A DNA stretch of 64,000 bases from Azolla caroliniana (lineage: Eukaryota > Polypodiophyta): assembly GCA_043228905.1 (NCBI GenBank), contig JBHGNT010000009.1, positions 682,001-746,000 on the forward strand. The letters are read 5' to 3'. The notes below the pieces were generated by a model, which was not told the origin of the DNA, searched no databases, and saw only the letters and a list, made by a program, of their open reading frames with translations. A program made the position numbers and the translations under genes. Shown here piece after piece: positions 24,540-37,306 of the stretch (its first letter is position 1; each line of letters starts with the position of its first letter).

Positions 24540-24750
24540 CATTACTTCCTTGACATCGAGGTAATCCAAACTCCAGTCGGCATTATGATTTCCCAACAAC
24601 ACTACATCCTCCCTACATCCTTAACTTGTTATACAAGTTCGGGATGACTGAGTATAAGTTTGTGGCAACCCCTCTTGATCAAACAAGGGTGCAAATGTAA
24701 CTGCATGTCAAGTCGTCTAGCTGAAGAGAATCTTGAAGGATTTGGGTGTT

Positions 24751-25096
24751 CCTATCAAGGATTCGACTTCCTTTTATTGCGACAACATGAGCAATATTCA
24801 TATGCTCGAGACTGGGTGTTCCATGCACACACGAAGCGTATTGAAGTGCACTATCACTTCATTTGAGAGTGCATTCAGGCTAGAGATGTCGACCTTCAAC
24901 ACAGCAACACGAATCTGGGCATTCCCATCAAGGATCCAACTCCCCTTTACTTTGACAACATGAGCAATATTCATCTGGCTCGAAACCCGGTGTTCCACGC
25001 ACACACGAAGCATATCGAAGTGCACTATCACTTCATTTGAGAGCGTGTTCAGGTTGGAGATGTCAACCTTCAACACATCAACACAAATCTTTAGAC
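24751..25096 (+). repeat. 173-bp tandem duplication in copia RNase H
   Basis: Copies at 24751-24923 and 24924-25096 both cover the segment from PIKDST/PIKDPT through CDNMSNIH, HARTKHIEVHYHF and the following turn. Intact copia elements have this once. The two copies differ at many sites, so the duplication is not recent. Confidence 0.85.
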
Positions 25097-25286
25097 AATT
25101 GACATCTTCACCAAAGCCCTAGGAGACGACAAGCTTCAATAATTCATGTCAAACCTTGGATTGACGATCCCTAACTTGCTAAGCTCGAGGGGGAGTACAA
25201 GAGAGAACTGATATCATCCGAACCGGATACCAACCGAAGCGGACATCAACTGAAAGAAGCCGACCCAAGTTGAGCTTGAGGGTGTG

Positions 25287-25741
25287 TGTTAAGAAACAAG
25301 CTCAACATAGTCTAATATGTGAATACACCTTTGAGAATCTATGAGCACTCAAAGGTCAAAAGTCACCACTACTCTCTACGCATTAACTATGTGTCATAGA
25401 ATCATATTCTATGACACATAACTAATGAGTTCCATATTCCCCATGACTAATGAGTCTCCACATTCCCCAACGTTCTAGAGAGAGAGTGAGCGTTATAGTG
25501 AGTTAATGAAGCGAGAGGGTGACCTTATATAAAGCACTCTCCTCCTACTTCATAAAGAGTCGGTTATCCTCCCTTGTAATGCTACATTTTTGTACTGATA
25601 TTCTCCTTGTTAATATACATCTTGAGTAATTCATTTCTCCTATCTATCTTGTGTTTCTCTCCTCTCTTCTCCTTTTTTCACAAACACAAACACATAACAG
25701 ATATCTCTTCCGCTGCATAGAATCATATTCGATTCTTTACA
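25287..25741 (+). repeat. 3' LTR of the copia element
   Basis: 455 bp from TGTTAAGAAAC to TTTACA, matching the 5' LTR throughout apart from the shorter CA tract. A purine-rich stretch (GAGCTTGAGGGTG) precedes it. The right target-site copy CTCCC follows at 25742-25746. Confidence 0.9.
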
Positions 25742-25746
25742 CTCCC

Positions 25747-26596
25747 TAATCCCTCTAAGTGCCTCATTCTAAGAGACAATTTTCTAATATATATGTTGTA
25801 AATCTCCACATCAACTTCAACAAAGATGATGGAAGTTGACCATCATTGATCAATGTTGCGAACGTAGACATAAATGGGATGGATGGGATTGTGATGAGTT
25901 TGTGGAACCCCGAACAATTCAAAAAATGTATTAAGATGTTCAAGTTTTTTCTTTTTGTCCAAGTAGGTGAAAGAGATCAATATCTAGTATGTGTCCCAAC
26001 ACACACACACACACACCCCTCTAAAATTAGAGAGTCAACTATCCTCTTTCTCTATATTTCTCTACATAAAGTTGTGAAGGTATAGGAATTGTATTGGTGT
26101 GAAGTCTTAGTAATTGTATGGTTGTAAATCCTAAGGTTGTAAAAGTTGAAGTGCATTACTCATGCATTTTCCAAGTAAATCTAGGTGTATAAAAGCAATC
26201 TCCTCTCTAGTTGATATCAAGAAGATCAACCTCAACCTTGGGACATTAACCATGGTTTGTTTTATCATTTGCTCATATTTATTTGTCTAATTCTCATATC
26301 TCCATCTTACCTCTTGTGTCAATTTCTTGGGTTATACTAGGTCCCTCCCTTCATCTAATTATGCTCATTTGTATCCACATATTTGATTATTGTTATCCAA
26401 ATCCTTCCATCAAATTTCACTTGTTCTCGTTTGTCCATTCCCTCATTTGTTCGCACTCTCACTCGATCTTTTGCTCATTCATCGCAAACAAATGTTTGCC
26501 CACTTGGTCATCCTCCCATTTGATCTTCCAATGTCTATGACAGTGTGATGAATTAAGATAGTCCATTTGCTCAAATAACAATAAAAGTTCTAATTA

Positions 26597-26689
<93 letters not shown>

Positions 26690-28799
26690 ATATATATATA
26701 TATTAATAAGTCTCAACATACATTTATGTGAATATGACAACATGTAGCACTTGAGTTACACTCTTAGACCACATGAACATTTATCAAGGAACACAAATCT
26801 CACATTTATTGTAACATCTTATATTAATATTAGGCCTATTTCCAAGCTTTGTAACTACTAACAACCATTAGATATAAATATGACACATATTTACTACTCT
26901 CAATATAACATTCTTATCTTTGTTGTTAATTATATGTTTCAATTAACCAATCACACGGTTCTAGAGTTTATTAACAACCCATGGATGTATTTGTCCATTT
27001 ATTTGATGCATTCCATTTATATATCTTGAGGAATAAATGCATAATTATCGTAATCACATTCATTCAATGAAGTGAGAGTTGCATGAAATGAGTTATGTTG
27101 AACCTTGTAACAATGTGAATAGAATAAATTATTCCATTCACATAGGTGAAATTTGATTTTCCTACCTAACCTCTAACAAATGCAAAAACAAGCGAAAATT
27201 AATGTCATAGGATATATTGTGATATTCTGATCATGAAAGTATGTCTGTATACTTTATGAATGTTGAAGTGTTTGTCAATATTTTGTTGAATGAAGATTCA
27301 AGAGATTATGAAGTAAATATAAATTTGACAAATTAAAGTGTTGTCCAAATTAAACTTCTTCAAGGAAACCATTTGAATATTTCTTATGTTTTTGTACTAA
27401 AGTAATCTATTTATTAAAAACATTGAAGTATTCACTAAAGTATCTAAAGCGATTAGAAAAGGTGACAAATTAAAGCAGTTGATTTGTTCTACGTGTGACA
27501 CATGTATCTTTGGACTTCTCATCTACACAATACTTCCAATTTAATTTTATTGTCTTCATACAAGATTCTTATATAATTATCTTATAAATTGAGGATTTTA
27601 CTGAAGTTGGTAGAGTGATTACTAAAGTGAATAACACAATCTCCATATTCTACAGTTTTAAGGCTGACTATTTTTGTTTTGTACAAAAGCAATCTATTTA
27701 TTCCAAACTAAAGCAACTTATGGGCCGGACACACACTCCAAACCACGTGGTACTCGCATTTTAAATTTGTATTGTTTGATTTACTAAAAAATTTCCTTTC
27801 AAATACATATATGAGCACAATTATTCAAGTAGCTATATCCAATCACTAAAATACCTTTGTTGCAATACTAAGCAATTAGTAAAGTATAAAACCTAAACTT
27901 ACTAACAATGCCATGTGATTGGATGGTGGCTTTCGATGCATGTCGTATTTCAATTTAATTAATCTACTTATTAATTGTAGAAAAGCATTAATTAGAGCAA
28001 TTACATATTAGCAATTATAAAAATAATGTATTTATTCCATATCGAAGTTATATGTTCATTCTAGCAGTGGCACACGAATTTATTGGTGTGGCGACCTTGG
28101 AACCATATAGTGCTTCCATTAAAGTTTATTAAGATAAAATTACGGGTAATGTTCCATTTGAATATAATTAAAAAGTGTTTAGTAAAGTGACTAAAGGAAT
28201 TTTTTTTGTGGAGCAAGTTGTAAGATAACTTTTGATGAGCTTTTGAAACCTAGTTTATTGAATGGACAATGATGTGTAAAATTATTACATGTCCATCCTT
28301 GAAGCTTCCATGATCGTGCATAAACCTTATGGATCATCCACATGTATGCTCAACACATTATACATGGTGTTTCCTACATGACCCATATAACTTTATAAGT
28401 ATTAATGAGTTAGTAAGGAGTTGTACACTTAAGGGAAAGTTCTAAAATACGCCTGAGTTGTTTTTATTCCTGAATTCCCATGATAAACTCTTCTCAACAA
28501 TCAATGTATTGCTATGATATGGCAATGTTGATTATTATGATACCTTATCCTCATCATGTACATTGGAAGAGTTACACATGTTTTGGAGTTAATGGGATAT
28601 TGTTGCGAGTATGTTGATTTGTGTGGTAAGACGCTTGCCTCGATGACTAACTGATCGAGGAATACATGTTACATCATTATGTGGGGTAATTCAAAACAAC
28701 GTAGTTCAAGATGCTAATGTTTGTTTTGTCATTTGCATTGTTGTTGTCAACCATAGATCCCAATAAGACCTTTCAATCGGGCACCTATGTTAATTAAGG
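25747..28799. other. Intergenic: microsatellite and AT-rich degenerate repeats
   Basis: No gene recognised. A (CT)n(TA)n compound microsatellite occupies about 26598-26704. From about 27395 to 28300 phrases such as AATCTATTTATT, ACTAAAGT and CACACTCCAAACCACGTGG-like blocks recur every 300-340 bp, suggesting about three very degenerate tandem copies; this is weak. Confidence 0.45.
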
Positions 28800-29500
28800 C
28801 TATTGCAATTGGGGTAATTTTACTCTTGGATGGGAGATCAAATGCATTTGAGAGCAAGGGATTGAATACAAATGTTGACCATTATTATGCAAACAAGAGT
28901 TTTTCCATGTAGTTCGCACTTTGAAGGTATGGTGTCATTCCTCGTGTCATGTTTTCGAGATCATGTTTGACTATGAAACTCTTAAGTGATTTGTAAATAA
29001 ATCAAACAAACATGATCTTAAGTGGCTTGTTGACAAGAAATCCTTTATGACTTTGACTGTAAAGATTAAGGCATCATCGAGACAAATATGATGTATTTGA
29101 AGATGCCCTAACTCGTATACCCAAATTGTGTGCTATGCCTTTTATTACATAATGAGTTATTTCCGGGTTAGGTAACATGGAAGCTGTGGCAATGAATCCA
29201 TGTGCAAGGCTTCATAGAAAGCTGTAAAAATAAGATAGGGTTCACAAGTGCACTAAATAGTCACTACTTCATACTAGACACCACTTTATTTTTAGAAGAA
29301 CTAAGATTATGGAAGGGGTTTATCATGAAAAGGGGTTATTACTTTATAATGAAGCATTTGTATACCTAAGGACCATGACTTCATTCATCTTATTCTTCAA
29401 GAGTGGTGTTATATAATAACACAACATCTTGAGATATGTATGAGGTATGTCCATGTGCAATGTCCATTTAGTAGTTCAAGACATTTGATTGTTTGAGAAT
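28800..29500 (+). mobile_element. Ty3/gypsy relic (RNase H to integrase N-terminus)
   Basis: No long open frame, but reading across frameshifts gives a gypsy RNase H series: ILLLDGRSNAFESKGLN, VRTLKVWCHS, FEIMFDYETLK, then DALTRIPKLCAM (the family's V-A-D-A-L-S-R-I-P linker). Further on, GLLLYNEAFVYL resembles the start of the integrase zinc-binding region. Order and spacing fit gypsy pol. No LTRs, PBS or target-site duplication were found. Confidence 0.6.
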
Positions 29501-31926
29501 AATGGAATACAAAAGATTCATCGAATGATTGAGCCTCCTTTGTTGAATATATTGGCTATTTATGGAGCAAAACCCAAGTATGAAGTATCTTGATATTTAA
29601 GCAAAACATATGTATTACTTGAGTTGTTTACTAGAAACATTGTAATTGTTTACAAAAACACTTGAAATGAAAACAAAAAAAACAAGATGGCAGCTCACTA
29701 CCACGTGCATATAACAATAATTTATGACGAGGCATTGCACTTTTATTAAAATAAATAGTGGGAACAAATCTAGATTTTCATAAACCCTTAATTATAAACG
29801 CGAATGCCAATTTATAATTTAGTATTAATTAAAATTGACATGCTTGTAAGTACATCAAACTAGTGTAGGCCTACATACATACATATATACATATCAATGC
29901 AACTCGGAAACACAACTATGTTTAGTCATTGTTGAATCCAATTTATGAATGGAAAATGAATCTGGTAGAAGTAAGACAATTGTGTAATCATGAACGCATC
30001 AAAACTACAAACTTGCCTTAGCATCGACTTTTGCATCATGCACATCCTCATCAAAACATTCATTTGTTTCCTTCTCATTCGGCTCTACAATATCAAACAA
30101 CAAGGTGTTGTCAATCTCCCATAAATAGCCCCAATTAGGATCATCTTGTCAAGAGAGAGGGAGAGGGAGAGAGAATTGAATGGAAAATATAATTTATACT
30201 GCACTATAAGATGGATTACAAAGAGTAGGCAAAACAAAGAGCTCTAGAACGGTGTTGAACCGGTTTAGGTTTGAGATGATTAAGAGATGTCTATTTATAG
30301 GTCCCTATAGAGTATTCTAGAAGGTTCTAGAATCTAGAGCAATCTAGAATATAAAGTACTCTAGAATAGAATGTTTTATGATATCCTATATATTTAGATT
30401 ATAATTCTTTATACTATATATATAAACATATCATTACAATGACGACACATATATAACAAGGTTGTGGGTTCAAATCCTTTTGAGGCATCATGTGAGTGTC
30501 ATCATGACAAAGCATCATCATTATGTGAGTGGCGTCATGACACTATCCCCCTTCTTTGATGACACGTTGTCGTGAAGGATTTGTTTCACGATATAAAAAT
30601 AAACTTCAATATTGTATTAAGTACCATTTGAGAGACTTGAACTCATACCTCACACACCAAAGACGAAACATATTCCATTAGGATAAGTTATTTTCTATAA
30701 TTATATTTTTATCATCATACTTATGACATGTGTAGCTTCATACATTAGAGCTTAGATGAGCATGATGGTTATCATGCATCACATGTAAAGCATGTGCGCC
30801 AAATGGCGATCATGCATGCCATGCACCCCCATATCATCATATGCATGAGAGAACCTATAAAGAGAGGCAATGAATTAAGGGATGAATCAAAGGGAAAACA
30901 GGGTAATCAATAAAGAGAAAGTAATAAATCAAACAATTAATTAAGCAAAGAAGCTAGCTCATTTGGGGAAGTGTCTTGTCTCTCAATGTTGAAGTTGAGG
31001 GTTCAAATTAAGAGTCGGTAGAGAAAGGTTTCATTTTGCTATCAAGCATTGTAAAGTTGGTAAAATCTTGTTTTCTTAATATAAATCATGTTCATATCAT
31101 ATACTCTTGCTTCTTAAATCATACATTGTCTCTATCTTTTATCTATACTCGTCTCACTCACACACATTACTTTGTCTTCCTATCCTTGATCTTTCTAACA
31201 TCAACGCACAAGCCTTATAAAATATATAGCCAACTTCCTTTAACCTTAGTCCCTACGACTTCGCCGCACAAAGCACAATTACCCCGACACAGTTGGTGAA
31301 TCCAACGTGAAGGTGCCAGAATCAAGCTCAACTAGAAGAAAACCTAACCGAATAGGAAGAATAATAAGAAGAACTAAACCCTAATCAAGAGAAGAAAATG
31401 ATAGAGAACGGAAACTAGAACTAAAACCCTAAAACGAAAATAGGGACAAGAGAAAGAAGAACTAAAACCATAAGGGTCTACCTCCAACGACAAAATGGTG
31501 ACCCCTTACCCCTTTTTATAATAGAAAGGGGAGAGGCTTATTACAAAAGGAGAGGTCAAATTTTCCACTCCTTTCAAAGGGGGAATATTTGCTTTGACCT
31601 TAGGAGGAGAGATTGATGGGGCCTTAACTCCCCCTCCTCTCATTTTCACACACAACCATGCCCTGTACTTATTACACCCGCACTTCCATGCACTCCCCTT
31701 TAGTCTACATGTGCATGTGCACCTAAGTGCACATCACCTTTATACTTCACGAACTTTGTAGTGCACTTTTAACACCTTACATTTTACCCTTCCTTTTACA
31801 TTTGTTTTCTTGTTCTTATTTTACAAATTTCGTAAGTGCATGTGCAACGTTGAACATCCCGTTTTATCTGTCCCACTCGGGTTTTCTCACCATACCCAAA
31901 AATCCTCATGACACTGGCATCTGAAG
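29501..31926. other. Intergenic, no gene recognised
   Basis: AT-rich sequence with a GA-rich run near 30150-30172. A TTCTAGAA-rich stretch (30310-30375) and a purine-rich stretch with repeated ACTAAAACC/AACCCTAA words (31320-31470) look like LTR or leader sequence of old retroelements, but no ends could be fixed. Confidence 0.4.
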
Positions 31927-33960
31927 GTGTTAAGTTGTCTCGCCTACGTACACGTAGCAAAGGACAAGAGAGTGGCATTGGATCTGAAGTCCCAACCATG
32001 CATATTCCTTGGATACGGTGATGATGAGTTTGTCTATCGAGTATGGGATTTGGTTGACAATAAGGTTTTCCGGAGTCGGGACATAGTCTTCATGGAAGAC
32101 AAGACCTTTATCAACTGGGAGTCGGAGAAGAAGACAACGAACTTCGGGTCGACCGACAGAGATCTGTCAGAAGATGCAAGGACCCATTCGGCCGGAAGCC
32201 GAATGACACTCGAAGAACTAGTCGGAGTCGGACAAGAAACCGAACCGACTGAAGAAGAAGAATTGGACATCAGAACCAGATAAGACCCCGAATCAGATTC
32301 GGATGAAGAACAAACGGAGGAACCAATGGTTGAAAATCAGGGATGGAGATATCCTCTAAGAGAGAGAAAGGCCCCCAGAGATTTCCGATGAAGAGCGAGT
32401 ACTACTAACTGACGAGGGGGAACCGGAAAGCTTCGAAGAAGCAAAGAAAGACACCCACACCCACAAGTGGTTAAGTGCCATGCAGGATGCATGGATTCCT
32501 AGCATCAGAACCACACGTATGAACTGACGGAGCTACCGAAAGGAAAGAGAGAGCTCCAGAACAAGTGGGTGTACAAGTTGAAACCGGGAGACGACGGAAA
32601 TTCACCAAGGTACAAAGCCCGCATTGTGGGGAAGGGCTTCCAACATAAGAAAGGAGTGGATTTCCATGAGATCTTTTGCCCGATAGTGAAGATGACATCC
32701 ACCCGGACGGTGCTGACCATAACAACAAGCATGGACCTCAAGGTAGAGCAACTAGACGTCAAGACGACGTTCCTACATGGCGACATCGAAGAAGAGATCT
32801 ACATGCAATAACCGGAATGGTTTGTCAAGAAAGGGAAGGAGCACTTGGTGTGCCGATTGAAGAAGAGCTTGTACGGATTGAAGCAAGCTCCCCGACAATG
32901 GTACCAGAAGTTCGACTCCTTCATGACCGACCAAGGATACCACAAGACGTAGGCCGACCATTGTGTATTGGTGAAGAATTTCGATGGAGGAGACTTCCTG
33001 ATACTACTGTTGTACGTGGACGACATGCTAATCGCCAAACGAGACCATATCAAAATCAGGATATTGAAGAAGGCCTTGAGCCGATCATTCACAATGAAAA
33101 ATATGGGTCCGGCAAGGCTAATATTGGGGATGCACATAATCTGAGACCAATCGAAGAAACAATTGTGGCGGTCACAGGAGAAGTATGTGACGAAGGTGCT
33201 TCAAAGGTTCAACATGTCGGATGTTAAGCCGGTCGGGACGAAGGCAGAGTCCGAAGACAAAGGCAGAGAAGTTAGAAATGATGAAGATATTATATGCCTC
33301 CGCAATCGGAAACCTCATGTACGCAATGGTGTGTACACGACCAAATATTAGATATGTAGTCGGAGTGGTTAGCCAGTTCATGAGCAATCCGGGAAGAGAA
33401 CACTAGGCCATTGTCAAGTGGATACTCTGGTACCTGGAAGGCACCTCGAGCATGTGCCTCCGATTCGGCTCCAGTAAACCTCTATTGGAATTCTTCACTA
33501 ATTTGGACATGTTGGCTTATGCGGACACCAACCGGTTGACATCCGGATATGTCATGACATATGTAGGGGGGTCGTACCATGGCAGTCGAGGCTGCAAAAT
33601 TTCGTTGCAATGTCAACAACGGAAGCGGAATACATGGCAACTATAGAAGCCGACAAAGAGGTAATCTGGATGAAGAACTTCATTGGAGAGCTAGGGATCC
33701 AGCAGGAGGAATTCCGGCGCTACTGCGACAGTCAAAGTGTCATCCACCTTGCAAAGAACGTGGCTTACCAATCTCGGACCAAGCACATCCAGAGGAGATA
33801 CCAGTGGCTCCAGGAGAAAGTAGAAGATAAAGAGTTTTCGATGACGAAGATCCACATGGAGGAGAACGAGTTGGGCATGCTGACTAAGGTGTTGTCATTT
33901 GAGAAGCTAGACATGTGCCGGAACCGGATTGAATTGACAAGTCATCTGATGTCGAAGTGA
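31927..33960 (+). pseudogene. Second copia pol relic (integrase C-terminus to RNase H)
   Basis: Begins abruptly inside integrase (LSCLAYVHVAKDKR, CIFLGYGDDEF, VFRSRDIVFMEDKTF). Continues through an acidic linker, [68 protein letters not shown] (catalytic Asp pair), VCTRPNIRYVVGVVSQFM and MSTTEAEYMATIEADKEVIW to a stop at 33958-33960. Stops (about 32280, 32390, 32809, 32950, 33404) and several frameshifts inactivate it. Everything 5' of the integrase C-terminus, including gag, protease and the 5' LTR, is missing. It is not the same family as the copy at 19280. Confidence 0.9.
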
Positions 33961-33969
33961 AGGGGGAGT
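33961..33969 (+). promoter_or_regulatory. Polypurine tract
   Basis: AGGGGGAG directly follows the pol stop and precedes the 3' LTR, the normal position for plus-strand priming in copia elements. Confidence 0.8.
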
Positions 33970-33970
33970 T

Positions 33971-34396
33971 TGTTGGGAATTCGGTCTTTCCGGATGGGAT
34001 CCGGATGAGAATCGGATAGGCCGGATCGAACGAGCCAAATGAGAGAATCAGACCGAATAGATCCGGTTGGTATCCGGCCAGACATTAGTTTATGTATATG
34101 TTCCAATGTGACTATTTCAGGTCATATTTGTAAATAACCCCAAAGTTATATGAGTATAAATATAACTAGGGCAATATTGTTTTAGCAAGTTGTTGTTAGT
34201 GGTCATCATTATTGTTGTACAGAGAGCGAGAGAGATACAAAAAGTCATTTCTATTGTAACCACCGGTAGGTGAAGATAGAGCTTGAGGTCGTTGCCTCTG
34301 TGTCTCCCATTGTACCCTTCCTCTCATAGTGATAGTTGGAGTCGGTGGACCATTATGTGATTGAGGCCCGGTTGTGGCCGAGCACTGTTTTCAACA
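33971..34396 (+). repeat. 3' LTR of the second copia relic
   Basis: 426 bp running from TGTTGGGAATTC to TTTTCAACA, with the TGTTG/CAACA terminal inverted repeat expected of an LTR. It follows the polypurine tract directly. No matching 5' LTR is present in the window. Confidence 0.8.
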
Positions 34397-35498
34397 GAAT
34401 CCACATTCATGTCCTCTACCCTTGATGTCATAAAGGACCAAGAGAAAATTATTTTTCATGGAATAAGAATGAAAACAAATTCAACTATATGGAGAATATG
34501 ATGTGAGGCCCACAATGAATGCTGAGTCGGTGTAGGGATGGCAAATATGCAAGTTTCTTATGTGTGGTGTGTGTACCTTAATCACAAGGGAGGAAGGAGT
34601 TAATTTATAGCCAACGTATTAAGAGAATTTGCCTCCCCCCTCTCGTCTATTTTTTTCACTTTTCCTTTTGTAACTCTTGTTACCCGGGTGCCAATGCCAA
34701 TGGCCATGTTGCCTACACGTATAAAAATGATTTGAATAGCCATTACCTGACACTACGATTGATTTTCCATTTGATTTCAGGGATGAGAACGAGGTCTCAA
34801 AACTTCTAACAACTACTTAGGGAGGAATTGAGGGTGCAACTTAACTACTTCAAGAAGCTATTGTTGTTTGTGAGGATGGTAATCTAGTTTTTGAAATCCA
34901 CCACCAAGATTGTCTTTAGTTAATGATGTACTAACACCGAGGAAGTACATTGGTAAAGCATGATCCTCCCTTGATTGAGATTCTTCCAAAGCTATAAACA
35001 TGAGACGATTTGTAAGTTTCTTATTTTCATGCACTTAGGGCATTCCTATATTGATTAATAGCTTCATATTTATGGGTATAGAAATAAGTGTAGACAAGAC
35101 TAAGTGTTTTGGTAACATTATTGTCTTTTGTAACAAAGTGTGTCGAGTTCAAGTTTTTGAAATCATGTAAAATATGGTGAACAATTTTGTTATCGTCGTA
35201 GAACAATCTCTTCTTTTCTTTTTCCCAAAAAAGTAGAACAATCTCTTATAGTAGCTGCTTGGCAAATTGTATCGATTTGAGCTACTATAAGAAATTTGAG
35301 TGGGTTACTCCGAAGAAAAGATTCACATAAGGAGAGAACGGCCCGTTGGCCGGCCGGTCAATTTTTAGATAGGTAGATGTAGGCAATCGATCCCTACGTT
35401 GAGCCTTGAGATTTGGACACCCTAAATAAATAAGATATGTCGTGTAGATATTTCACAATTTAAGTTTCCATTTGTTGCTTTTTACCGAGAATCGGAAA
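34397..35498. other. Intergenic, upstream of UFD1
   Basis: No gene recognised. A short perfect inverted repeat CTTATAGTAGCT / AGCTACTATAAG lies at about 35245-35292. The last 150 bp, including a GC-rich GGCCGGCCGG patch near 35349-35359, should hold the UFD1 promoter, but no TATA box is clear. Confidence 0.4.
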
Positions 35499-35507
35499 TT
35501 AGGGTTT
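35499..35507 (+). promoter_or_regulatory. Telo-box (TTAGGGTTT, inverted)
   Basis: The inverted telo-box TTAGGGTTT lies near the presumed UFD1 transcription start. Telo-boxes (AAACCCTAA) are common near starts of plant housekeeping genes. That it acts on UFD1 is an inference from position. Confidence 0.5.
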
Positions 35508-35533
35508 CCTTTTCTCCTTCACAGAGCCCGACA

Positions 35534-35554
35534 ATGGATTCGATCAAATTCTGA
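35534..35554 (+). other. Short upstream ORF in UFD1 leader exon
   Basis: ATG to TGA encodes six residues (MDSIKF) in the presumed first, non-coding exon, which ends at a GTGAGT donor at 35584. If the exon is transcribed as inferred, ribosomes meet this ORF before the real start, which is two exons downstream. Confidence 0.4.
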
Positions 35555-37306
35555 AGATTCGAACGATTTCTCTCCTTCGATCTGTGAGTGCATTTATTAT
35601 TATTATTATTATTTCTTGTTTGTTCTTCTGCTACCTTTTGTTTTATAATATCTCTGTACTGAAAACATTAGATAGAAAATCTGATGAAATCGCGCATAAG
35701 TGATAACTCAGTCTCAACGTGCGTGCATACTTTCTTTTATTTGCTATCTCTTTTGATTTTCTAGAATGCTTAATTGATAACTACAGGCAGAAAATCTGAT
35801 GAAAAATCATAGAAATTAGTGATAAACTCAATCCAAAGTCCATAGTTATGTTGCAACAGATTGTGGCAGCGATAGAACAAAGAAGAATATAATAAATAGG
35901 GAGCTTAACTCAAACAATAGATCTCAAAACAACTATTTTTTGTAAATTGGCTGGAACTTTTGGTAAATTGTTTTAATCCTCTATATGAAAATGATCATCA
36001 CCAATATTCATTGAGAATGTCCCCAACTATTAGTCGTTATTTGGAACTTTTGGTAACTTTGTTTTACCTCTCAACACACAGAAGTTAGTGTTAATAGTCT
36101 ATTTCCAGTGACAATGTCCATAATTATATTCGTTAGATCCATTGAAACTTGGTTGATGCATCAATGTATTAGAGTTTAAAGACAATGATTGTAATATTTG
36201 GGCATTGGTTCCATTGTAATGTTCAATGAGTTGGTTTAATGTTGGATTCCTACAAAGTGTTAAAATGATTGTTATTTATGGAAATCAATCATGGGTCCTC
36301 TACAAATATATTGATGTAAATCTAGTTCAAGGTGCCATCTTGCTTGGATCCCGAGAATAAAAAGGAGAGGTGTACCAATGTGTCGTTAATATCAATGTGA
36401 TCAGTTAAGGAAACCAAAAAATATTGATCTTTAAGGAAAATGACCATATTCCAGTATTTACCAGAGATTCTATGCTAATCTAGATCAAGTACTATCTTGT
36501 TTGCTTGTATCCAAGAATAATGAAAGAGAGATTTACTGATGTGCATTCAAGTCCAAGTAGTCTATAAAGAATACCAAAACAGCCCGATTCCTAATGCTGC
36601 TCAGGGGCGAGATAATTTAGTTAAATTAATTACCTTAGGTTCAAATCTCAACATGTAAAGACCCACTTACCTTTTTTATTCTACCCTATTGGAAAGCCCA
36701 TTTTGATGCCGACCAAATATTCACATGTATACGACAAATCATGTGGTGGAATGATTTTGGAGATGGTTTACAAGCATGCAGTTCATAACTATTATCTATT
36801 GGTTGAGTAGTGGTGAGGATCCATCATATCTGAGTATGGTTGGTGTGGTGGAGTGAGGCTATGAAGAAGGTTGCCAAGTGCATTTGGACGTCCTTGTGCA
36901 GATAGAACATGGTGAACAATGATATCCATGATCTAGTGATAGCATGGCCCATATGCCTTTTACCCATCAACAACCTCCCACTTAAAGGGCTGAAGAGGCT
37001 CGTTTAAGCTTGGAGTTTTTAATGTTCTACAGTTTGTTGTGCATGTTATCACAACATTTTACCCCTCAAATACTTAAACTTTCTTACTCTACAGTTTTTT
37101 GTGCATGTTATCACAACATTTTTACTCGTTTGTTTTTTCCACGAAAAAAACCCTGCAGAAGTGCAACTGTTTATGCTATATTTGATTGTTTTGTGAAAAA
37201 CACATTGATAAAGTATTTGTTGCAGATAGCCAAATATATAATTTGGTGGTAGATAAACAAGTCAGAAAACCTGGCAGACTTCAACCACGTCGGTGATCCC
37301 TTTGCC

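Larger units (their letters stand above)
23250..25145 (+). pseudogene. copia reverse transcriptase and RNase H, degraded and split
   Basis: RT motifs appear in order: [42 protein letters not shown], and LYMDDLVIGGEH (catalytic Asp pair). The frame breaks at ELHY, where a 640-bp solo LTR is inserted. It resumes after it as HYFLDIEVIQTPVGIMISQQ. Sequence between KFVATPL and LKDLGVPIKDS is missing, implying a deletion of the RT/RNase H junction. RNase H ends with NPVFHARTKHIEVHYHF and TIDIFTKALGDDKLQ. A GAGGGGGAG polypurine stretch lies near 25187-25195. Confidence 0.85.
19280..25741 (+). mobile_element. Ty1/copia LTR retrotransposon, complete in outline but inactivated
   Basis: Both LTRs are present (19280-19751 and 25287-25741), flanked by a perfect 5-bp target-site duplication CTCCC (19275-19279 and 25742-25746). 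A tRNA-Met-type primer site follows the 5' LTR. Internal order is gag with zinc knuckle, protease, integrase, reverse transcriptase, RNase H; integrase before RT defines copia. Stops and frameshifts occur in every domain. By eye the LTRs agree at roughly 92-93%, with differences mostly transitions, so the insertion is old. Two later insertions (20332-20967 and 23900-24539), a 173-bp duplication and a deletion between RT and RNase H alter its length. Confidence 0.95.
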
